Shown: positions 56,590 through 64,000 of the stretch, in pieces
How positions within the stretch are numbered: the first letter of the stretch is position 1
Layout of the letters: the number at the start of each line of letters is the position of its first letter
Assembly: GCA_029216955.1 (NCBI GenBank)
Contig: JANAVB010007000.1
Location: forward strand, 781,501 to 845,500
DNA length: 64,000 nt
Direction: 5' to 3'
Source of the DNA: Iris pallida
Lineage: Eukaryota > Streptophyta > Magnoliopsida > Asparagales > Iridaceae
Made by a program: the position numbers and the translations under genes
The notes under the pieces: model-generated
Told to the model about the DNA's origin: nothing
The model's database searches: none
The model's input: the letters and a program-made list of their open reading frames with translations, nothing else

Positions 56590-57295
56590 AAAACAGCCCA
56601 CGGCGCACGTTGCGCGCAAGCACGGCGTACGGGCGCGCGACAGAAAAATGCACCGGCGTGCGGCCGCGCAAGTTGCGCATTGCGCGCAGGCAAAAATGCC
56701 CATGACGCACGTTGCTTGTAAGCACAGCGCGCGGGCTCGCAGCAAAGAATCGTGCGGGAGTGCGGCCGCGCAAGTTGCGCATTGTGGGCGGGCAAAATCG
56801 CCTACGGCGCACGTTGGGCACAAGCACGACGTGCGGTCGCGTGGCAGAGAATCACGCGGACACACGTCCGCGCAAGTTACGCATTGCACGCAGTTAAAAA
56901 CGCCCACGGCGCACGTTGTGCGCAAGCACGATGCGCAGGCGCACGGCAGAGAATCGCGTGAGCGTGCGACGCGCAAGTTGTGCATTGCGTGCGAGCAAAA
57001 TCGCCCACGGCTCACGGTGCGCGCAAGCACGGCGTACAGGCGCACGACAGAGAATCGTGCGGGCGTGCGGCGCACAAGTTGCGCATTGCGCGCGGGCAAA
57101 ATCGTCCACGGCGCACGTTACGCGCAAGCACGGCCCGCGGGCGCGTGGCAGAAAAATACGAGGGCGCAAGGCTGGCAAGTTGCACGTTGCGCACGGGCAA
57201 AATCGCCTACGGCGCACGTCGCGCACAAGCACGGCATGTGGCGCGCGGCAGCGAAGATACTACGAACGACACTGTTCATCGTCACGACAGCACCA
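56590..57295. repeat. 101-bp GC-rich tandem array in LTR of C
   Basis: Seven units with a period of 101-102 bases: the word GGCGCACG (or close) starts near 56602, 56704, 56806, 56908, 57009, 57110 and 57211. Units share GCGCAAGCACGGCG, GGCAGAGAATCGCG, CAAGTTGCGCATTGCG and GGCAAAATCGCC. The long frames on both strands here come from the repeat and are not genes. Confidence 0.9.
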
Positions 57296-57679
57296 AAAGG
57301 TGTGGGGAACCCATGAACACGAAAATGGCATAACTTTCTCATATGAAGTCGAAATTAAGCGGTTCAAAAGCCAAAATTGGATAGAATTGAATTTCCTACA
57401 ACATAGAACCATTAGATCTCAAAAATAACCAAGTTTCAGAGATCAAAACCAAGAAAAACCAAAAAATTATAAACTTAGATCTACAAGAATCCATCCATCA
57501 AACCTAAAAATGTCAAGTTCTAAAGAGGCTTAGAATCAAGTAAGGAAGAGAATGGAACAATAAAACTTGAGATCCATCATGAAGCAAGTTACACTTGCCT
57601 AGGGCTTGGTAGGTGGGAGGAGTAAATAGAGAAGATGAAGAAGTAAGTGTAAGTACACTACTAAAATCTGCTCAATTGG

Positions 57680-57895
57680 CGACGTATATTTAGCGACGTT
57701 AGATTAACGTCGCTAAATTGTGTACATTAGCGACGTTTTATATAAACGTCGCTCATAGTCGCTACTAGCGACGACCTAATCGATGTAACAACGACGTACA
57801 TTGAGCACATAACCCAGTCGTCGTGAAACGTCGCTGGGTCGTCGCTAGTAGCGACGCATATAGCGACGGTAGTTTAAGCGTCGCTAAATTCTAAT
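57680..57895. repeat. Left subterminal AGCGACGT repeats of the CACTA element
   Basis: About 12 copies of GCGACG/CGTCGC, several arranged as hairpins such as TTAGCGACG...CGTCGCTAA. These are the kind of sites bound by CACTA-encoded proteins. Confidence 0.8.
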
Positions 57896-57899
57896 TATA

Positions 57900-58450
57900 T
57901 CCCGCCCCAATATTTCATTTTCCCCTATTTTCCTCTCTCACTCTCTCTCCTTCCCGGCACTCTCACTCTCTCCGACGGCGACTCTCACTCTCTGGTACGT
58001 GACTCTCCCCCTCCCTCTCTCTCTCTCCGTCTGTTTTGGTTGTTGGTGGTTTGGGGGGTGCGGGTGGCTCGGAGGAAGGTGCAGGGGGGATGCGGGTGGT
58101 TGGGGGTGAGTGGGGGAGGCTGGAGGGTGGGGCAGGGGGACGAGGGCGGCTGGGGGAGGGGAGCTAGGGTTAGGGTTCGGGTTAGGTTTTATTTTCCATT
58201 CGGCGCTCTCACTCTCTCCGGCATTGTCACACTCTCCGGCGACTCTCCTCCCTCCCCTCCGGTGCTCTCACTCTCTCTCCTCCTCCCTCCGGCGCTCTCA
58301 CTCTCTCCGGCGCTGTCACTCTCTCCGGCAAATCTCCTCCCTCTCTGGTACGTGGTACTCTTTCCCTCCCTCTCTCACCCTCTCCGGTGCTCTCACTCTC
58401 TCCGACATAGGGGGACGAAGGCGGCTGGGGAAGGGGAGCTAGGAGTATGG
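57900..58450. other. CT-rich low-complexity core segment of the CACTA element
   Basis: CTCTCACTCTCTCCGGCG-type repeats alternate with G-rich sequence. Frames on both strands (for example 58040-58477) are compositional. It may be transduced host DNA but I cannot show this. Confidence 0.5.
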
Positions 58451-58679
58451 TTCGGGTTAGGGCTAGGGGTGGTCTAGGGGGTGGCTTGGTCAGGGGCACC
58501 GATAGTGCCAAAAAATCTGATAATTTAGTAATAATTATTTGTTTTCCGATACCGAATAATGTGATACTACGATTCGAACGCACCGATAGTTTCGATATTT
58601 TTAACAAGTAGTTTTGTTGGTTGGTTAATTGGTAACATGGTGATTGGGACATATAGTCCCTGCAGCCATTCGACTGGTG

Positions 58680-60340
58680 AGGCAGAAACTATGGTACGAC
58701 CTGGTGATCAGGACATAGTCCCTGCAACCATTCGGCTGGCGAGGCAGAAACTATATAGCCGTAGATAAAGTTGACTGTCCTGCGACCCACATCCCTCGGC
58801 AATAATGATACGACAACCTATCACTATATCTTATATAGTAGTAGATGACGTTTTAGTATTATATTATGTGAGTTCATCTTGATTCTATTACATTCTTCAG
58901 ATACTACATACTAGATTCGATAAGAACGTTTGCTACACCATATGTATAGAACATAGATGATTCACACTAATGTGTGCTAGAATAAATTTTGGGTTGCGTT
59001 CTAAGCCATCCGTTCTCACACTTAAAAGATATATCCTTATAGTAGTAACGTGATATTCACATTAAGGGTCTTTGACAAGGTGACATGTTGTGAAAAGATA
59101 TATTCTTATAGTTCTCCTACGTATGTTGAAGAAAACCTATGTACTTCCTCCAGGTCATGCCGCCGGCTGTGCTGCTTTCCTGGCCTTCTAATCCTGCCCA
59201 CTTCTTCTCCCCCGCCTCTACACTTGAGCTGGATATCATATGTGGCTGAGAGAGTCAAATAAGAAGAAAGGAAATAGGGAGGAGCAGATGGGTCCAAAGC
59301 CATGGTGGATTAGAGGAGAAAGGAAGAGGCTTGATCAGAACGGAGGAATGGATGGATGGAAGAGAACTAGAAAGCACTGATCCTTTCTTCAGTTTTTTCG
59401 TTGAGAATACTGAGTTTGTACATATTTGCGGATATTGATTTGGTTTATTGAGGATATTATATATTGACATTGTTCGTTGCGGATAGATTTTTTTCTCTAT
59501 ATTTTTTGTACATTCTGGAATGTATTGTGCGTGCTGGTATTGAGTGTTCCACCGAGGGGGGTCGGCAAAACCAGAGATTGGATTTTGTATTTTGTATTAT
59601 GTATTTTGGCTCAGGCTCCAGCTCCATTTGTATTAATCTACGGTACGACATGGTGATCAGGAAATAGTCCCTGCAGCCATTCGACTGGCGAGGCAGAAAC
59701 TATGTAGCCGTAGATATATAAAGTTGACTGTCCTCCGACCCTTATCCCTCGACAATGATGATATGACAACCTATCACTATATCTTATATAGTAGTAGATG
59801 ATGTCTTAGTATTACATTATGTGAGTTCATCTTGATTATGTTACATTCTTCAGATACTAGATACTAGATTTGATAAGAACGTATACTACACCATATGTAC
59901 AGAACATAGATGATTCACACTAATGTATGCTAGAATAAATTTTGGGTTGTGTCCTGAGCCATCCGTTCTCACACTTAAAACACATATGAATTAGAACAAT
60001 CTTTGTTTTTGTATTTTCGGCGAACCCAGGGATTAGATTCTGTATTTTGTATTTTGACTTTGAACGTATTTGGGGATATTTAGTTTTTTCATTGAGGATA
60101 CTGAGGTTTGTACGTATTTGCGGATATTGATTTGGTTGTGTTGAGGATATTATATATTGACATTGTTCGTTGCGGATAGTATTTTTTATTTATATTTTTT
60201 ATATATTCTGGAATGTATTGTGCGTGCCGGTGTTGAGTGTTCCACCGAGGGGGTCGGCGAACCCAGGAATTGGATTATGTATTCTGTATTTTGGCTCAGG
60301 CTCCAGCTTCAGCATCATTTGCTTTCTGGAACCCTCTTTT
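58680..60340. repeat. Imperfect tandem duplication inside the CACTA element
   Basis: 58693-59030 recurs at 59641-59990 (GATCAGGA-ATAGTCCCTGCA, GAGGCAGAAACTAT, CCATCCGTTCTCACACTTAAAA), offset about 950; 59400-59640 recurs at 60095-60330 (TGTTCGTTGCGGATAG, GGAATGTATTGTGCGTGC), offset about 695. The second copy therefore lacks about 250 bases. A short local repeat lies at 58640-58750. Confidence 0.8.
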
Positions 60341-60349
60341 TTTAATTTA

Positions 60350-60770
60350 GCAACGTTTTTAGCGACGTTATTATTCGTCGCTACATATTAGCGACGTCAA
60401 GAAATATCGCTAAAAGCGTCGCTAAATTCTGACGTGACAACACGTGGCACCAAATCTGATGTCAGCTCGTCTTCTCCAAAACGTCGCAAAACTGTCGCTA
60501 AATGGCGACCACGCTATAACGTCGCCTTTTATGTCGCTGATTAGCGTCAAATAACAAACGTCGCAAATAACGCCGCTAATTAGCGACGTCATTGACGTCG
60601 CCAAATAGCGTCGCCCTAGCGACGTTTTGCGACATTTTCTCGTTTAGTGACACATTTTTTTCCGTCGTTCATGAAACGTCGCCCTAAACGTCGCTAAATT
60701 GATTTAGCGACGTTTTTTCTGAGATTAGCGACGTATTTATACGTCGCTAATCTGACCAATTTTTGTAGTA
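60350..60770. repeat. Right subterminal AGCGACGT repeats of the CACTA element
   Basis: Over 15 GCGACG/CGTCGC words, many in inverted pairs, reaching the terminus TTTTTGTAGTA. Confidence 0.8.
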
Positions 60771-61001
60771 ATAATGGAAGAGAGAGAGAAGGAGTTGGTT
60801 TTATATAAAATCTCTCCATCTTAAACCAAAACAAACCAAGCCAAGCCAAGTCAAATTGAACTGAACCAAATTAAAATAAACTAAGTCAAGATTAAACCAA
60901 GACTAGGCTAAGCAAGACAAGTCTAATTATGGTCCACCTGACAAAAGTCAAAAATCCGTATACGTATACTAAAAATACGTAAACGAAAAACGGGAGTGAC
61001 A

Positions 61002-61013
61002 ACTCTACCCACC
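61002..61013 (-). promoter_or_regulatory. Polypurine tract of Tekay element C
   Basis: Minus-strand GGTGGGTAGAGT directly before the LTR start TGTCACTCCCG, following GGACGAAATTCTTTTAA, a phrase typical of this lineage. Confidence 0.8.
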
Positions 61014-61169
61014 TTAAAAGAATTTCGTCCTTGAAATTTAATCAAGAGGCTAGAGGTATCGGGACGAGCTACACTAATATTGGCAATCTACGACCAGCAG
61101 TCAACCAAGCAATCATTCATGCAAGCAAGGAAGTAAAAGCATAAGGCCTAAGTAAGACATTATACCTTA

Positions 61170-61831
61170 TGAGTCAAACAGGTGTGGATATTACGATCGG
61201 ATATCATCCTCACGCTCCCACGTTGACTCACCTAAAGAGTGGTGACCCCAAGCAATACGGACTAAACTAATAGTCTTGTTCTTGAGTACCTTCTCTCTTC
61301 GGTCCAATATGGATACGGGTCTCTCCTCATACGAAAGGTTGGTACCAACAACCAATTCTGAATGATCAAGAATATGGCTCGGATATTGGATATACGTCGT
61401 AATTGGAATACATGAAAAATGTCATGTACCTCACATAACGACGGCGGAAGAGCGAGACGATAGGACACATCACCTACTCGCTCTATAATGTCGAACGGCC
61501 CTATATACCTAGGACTAAGCTTTCCCCGTACGTCGAGTCGAATGACGCCACGGGTAGGCGAGATCCTAAGGAATACGTGGTCGCCGACTGAAAACTCAAG
61601 GGGACGCCGATGAGAATCGGACCAATGGCGCTGGCGATCTTGGGCAACTCGAAGATGATCTCTGACTTGTCTGACCACCTCGATTGTCTGCGTAATCATC
61701 TCTGGACCAAGCATCTGTCTCTTACCGACATCATCCCAGGCTAAAGGGGATATGCACTTCCTGTCATACAGTGCTTCAAAGGGTGCCATCTGGATACTGG
61801 CATAGAAACTGTGGTTATAGGAGAACTCCAC
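61170..61831 (-). pseudogene. Integrase C-terminus and chromodomain of Tekay element C
   Basis: Integrase end with [34 protein letters not shown] and SPRYIGPFDIIERVG, then, after a frameshift near 61310, the chromodomain ILDRREKVLKNKTISLVRI, AWGHHSLGESTWERED ending in a TAA near 61192. Compared with element A the chromodomain Trp is intact. The frameshift makes it non-functional as it stands. Confidence 0.82.
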
Positions 61832-61849
61832 TAGGTGTAGGTGATCTTT

Positions 61850-62428
61850 CTACGAATCATCGAAGTCCGGTATACAAGTTCGTAACATATCATCAAGAGT
61901 CTGAATCATGCGTTCTGACTGACCATCTGTCTGCGGATGATAAGCTGAACTGAACTTGAGACGAGTCCCCATGCTCTCTTGAAGACTCCGCCAAAAGTGC
62001 GATGTGAATCTTGAATCTCTGTCTAATATGATACTAACTAGCATTCCATGTAATCTGACAATCTGTCTGAGGTACATCTCTGCAAGCTGATCCGTCGACT
62101 GGCCAATTCTGAAAGGCATAAAATAAGCTACCTTGGTGAGTCTGTCAACTATAACCCATATAGCATCTCTCCCAGCTGGAGATTTAGGTAACCCAGATAC
62201 AAAATCTATGGTAATGTGATCCCATTTCCCTTCTGGGATTTGTAAAGGTTGAAGAAGTCCAGCTGGTCTCTGATGTTCAGCTTTAACTTGTTGGCAAACT
62301 AAACAACGAGAGACAAACCGGACTATCTCCCTCTTCATGCCATTCCACCAGAAATACTGACGGATGTCTCGATACATCTTCGTGCCACCGGGATGAATTG
62401 AATACTGAGAACTGTGAGCCTCTGCCAT
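61850..62428 (-). pseudogene. Integrase zinc finger and core of Tekay element C
   Basis: [39 protein letters not shown], then TIDFVSGLPKS, IILDRDSRFTSHFW and SERMIQTLDDML carry the HHCC finger and the D, D, E residues (the second motif is LDRDS where A has SDRDT). A stop near 61854 separates it from the C-terminal piece. Confidence 0.85.
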
Positions 62429-62429
62429 G

Positions 62430-63245
62430 ATCTTATGTCTGATATCACTACTAGGTACACAAAGATGCCTTCCATATCGGAGAGTACCATCTTCGTGAAT
62501 ACATAACTCTGGTCTTCTTCCTGCTCCACACTCTGCTCTGAGCCGCTAAAGCTTAGAATCTGTTGATTGCGCCATCTTGATCCTCTCAACTATGCTGGAC
62601 TGAACTTGCATGCTGGCCATCAATGCCACATTGGTAGGAAGAACTACTTCTATTTCCATCTTCTGAAGGTCTGCTAATAACTCTGGCTGTGCTGTTAGAA
62701 AATAAGCTCCTGCTCTTCAGCTCAATGCATCTGCAACTACGTTGGCCTTCCCAGGATGATACTGCAAGTTGATTTCATAATCCACAAGTAACTCTAGCCA
62801 TCTTCTTTGATGCATATTGAGATCCTTCTGGGTAAACACATACTTAAGACTCTTGTAGTCGGTGAAAATTTCCACCCGATCTCCATACAAATAATGCCTC
62901 CATATATAACTTGAGTACGAAAACCACTGCTGCTAATTCTAAGTCATGGGTTGGATAATTTCTTTCATGATCACGAAGCTGACGTGATGCATAAGCTACT
63001 ACCTTACCATGCTGCATCAAGACACATCCCAATCCTCTGCCAGAAGCATCACAATAAACTGAAAATCCTCCAGTCTCATCTGGAAGCGTAAGAATGGGAG
63101 CCGTCATCAATCTTCGCTTCAACTTCTCGAATAAACTCTGACACTCTACTGTCCAAGCAAACTGCACATCCTTGCGGGTCAACTGCGTCAATGGTGCTGA
63201 AATTCGAGCAAAGTCTGACACAAATCGCCGGTAATAGCCAGCCAA
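62430..63245 (-). pseudogene. RNase H of Tekay element C, frameshifted
   Basis: [18 protein letters not shown] and [19 protein letters not shown], then a frameshift near 62905 within the KLWRHYLYG motif; the rest ([22 protein letters not shown]) is readable in another frame to about 62720. Stops near 62548 and 62719. Confidence 0.8.
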
Positions 63246-64000
63246 TCCTAGGAAACTCCGAACTTCTACGATGGTGCTAGGTACTGGCCATGTCTCTATA
63301 GCCCTATCTTCTGGGGGTCCACTTCCACTCCACCTCTAGTGATGATGTGACCTAAGTACGAAATGCGATCCAGCCAAAATTTGCACTTACTGAACTTCGC
63401 ATACAACTGGTGCTCCCTAAGAATCTGAAGGACTACTCGGAGATGCTGCTCATGCTCTGTCTCATTCTTGCTATAGACTAAGATGTCGTCTATGAACACT
63501 ACTACGAACTGGTCCAAATAGGGCATGAAGATACGATTCATGAGGTCCATGAATACGGCTGGCGCATTGGTCTCTCCAAATAGCATAACAAGGAACTCCC
63601 AATGCCCATATTTAGATCTGCATGCTGTCTTCGGGATGTCTTGCTCTCTGACTCTGATCTGATGGTACCCTGACCGCGAGTCAATCTTCAAGAATACTGC
63701 TGCCCCACTGAGTTGATCAAATAAATTATCTATCCTTGGTAGGGGATATATGTTCTTGATTGTTACAAAATTCAAGGTACGATAGTCAACACATAATCTT
63801 GACGTACTATCCTTCTTTTTCACAAGAAGCATCGGGGCTTCCCAAGGTGATCCACTAGTACGAATGAATCCTTTGGTTCTGACTTTTTCAATCATCTTGT
63901 ACAGGGTCTCCAACTCTGATGGTGCCATTCTCACTGGTGTCGCTCCTGGAATCAAATCGATGGTGAACAGTATTTCTCTCTCTGGCGACATGCTTGGAAG
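63246..64000 (-). pseudogene. Reverse transcriptase of Tekay element C, partial at window edge
   Basis: [36 protein letters not shown], a variant MLFGETNAP (usual MPFGLTNAP) and the catalytic FIDDILVYS are visible, with the YLGHIIT motif near 63330. The upstream protease and Gag are outside the window. A frameshift near 63300 ends the open piece. Confidence 0.85.

Larger units (their letters stand above)
57656..60770. mobile_element. Non-autonomous CACTA-type DNA transposon
   Basis: The left end reads CACTACTAAAATCTGCTCAA and the right end, inverted, TACTACAAAAATTGGTCAGA, both followed by TTGGCGACG or TTAGCGACG. Left flank GTA and right flank ATA could be a 3-bp duplication with one change. 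Subterminal regions (57680-57890 and 60350-60750) are packed with TTTAGCGACGT and its inverse. No transposase frame is present in 3.1 kb, so it would need enzymes in trans. CACTA families with GCGACG subterminal repeats are common in plants. Confidence 0.8.
54915..61001 (-). mobile_element. 3' LTR of Tekay element C, with a nested CACTA element
   Basis: In the minus direction it starts TGTCACTCCCG (61001) and ends GGGGCGTGACA (54915), with ends like those of element A. Without the CACTA insert (57656-60770) it is about 3.0 kb. Leader-side sequence around 57310-57650 aligns with 25700-26040 of A. The possible target site is CGTAG (54910-54914); its partner is outside the window. Short open frames at 55515-56254 have no domain. 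Confidence 0.85.

Noticed and set aside
56557..57428. Open frames of up to 222 codons in the 101-bp array
   Set aside because: The repeat unit lacks stops in several frames; no domain and equal length on both strands.
58040..58652. Possible captured host exon in the CACTA element
   Set aside because: CT-rich repeats explain the frames; no recognisable protein motif or splice structure.

Overview
This window is plant (eudicot-type) intergenic heterochromatin built almost entirely from nested transposable elements. I see no ordinary host gene, rRNA, tRNA or CRISPR. The evidence for a plant is Ty3/gypsy elements of the Tat and chromodomain (Tekay/Del) lineages, a Ty1/copia element, a CACTA-type DNA transposon with GCGACGT subterminal repeats, TATA-box promoters, AATAAA signals and spliceable GT-AG introns. 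I cannot name the species.

Layout: 1-6582 is a minus-strand, apparently non-coding LTR element (B): internal region 1-2336 and its 5' LTR 2337-6582. B sits inside the 5' LTR of a plus-strand Tekay-lineage element (A), which runs 6583-44971 and carries two further insertions. The first is Tat-1 (7767-19297, plus strand, TSD GCGTC), with two 878-bp LTRs in which I count two differences and one intact 2,941-codon polyprotein. A's decayed gag-pol follows at 20192-25390, then its 3' LTR, which is split by Tat-2 (27072-43788, minus strand, TSD CGTAC). From 44972 to 49984 lies a decayed minus-strand copia element that A appears to have entered. 49985-51846 holds older LTR scraps and AT-rich DNA. 51847-54235 is a probable solo LTR. 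54763-54914 is an old Tat gag fragment that received another Tekay element (C, minus strand, 54915 to beyond 64000). C's 3' LTR contains a 3.1-kb non-autonomous CACTA element (57656-60770).

The most interesting system is in the two related Tat elements. Tat-2 carries, between pol and the 3' LTR and on the opposite strand to gag-pol, a spliced gene (28251-32881) for a protein resembling plant mobile domain (PMD, MAIN-like) proteins. The model has four exons, all introns in phase 1, a nuclear-localisation-like basic cluster, an acidic stretch and a C-terminal coiled coil. It has its own TATA box and AATAAA signal. Downstream is an array of ACGGATGAACCGT-type repeats, then a second antisense gene for a small acidic protein of about 107 residues with its own TATA box. 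Tat-1 keeps the small antisense gene, a short array, the PMD-gene promoter and about its first 20 codons, but has lost the rest, so it looks like a deletion derivative that still transposed recently. Both Tat elements start their polyprotein at an ATG overlapping the primer-binding site. Their LTRs, and in Tat-1 the coding sequence of the Ala/Gln/Ser-rich N-terminus, are dense in the palindrome TGCGCA.

Gag-pol would supply capsid, protease, reverse transcriptase, two RNase H domains and integrase. The antisense genes are accessory; their function is unknown, and a role in chromatin or silencing is only an inference from what is known of host PMD proteins.
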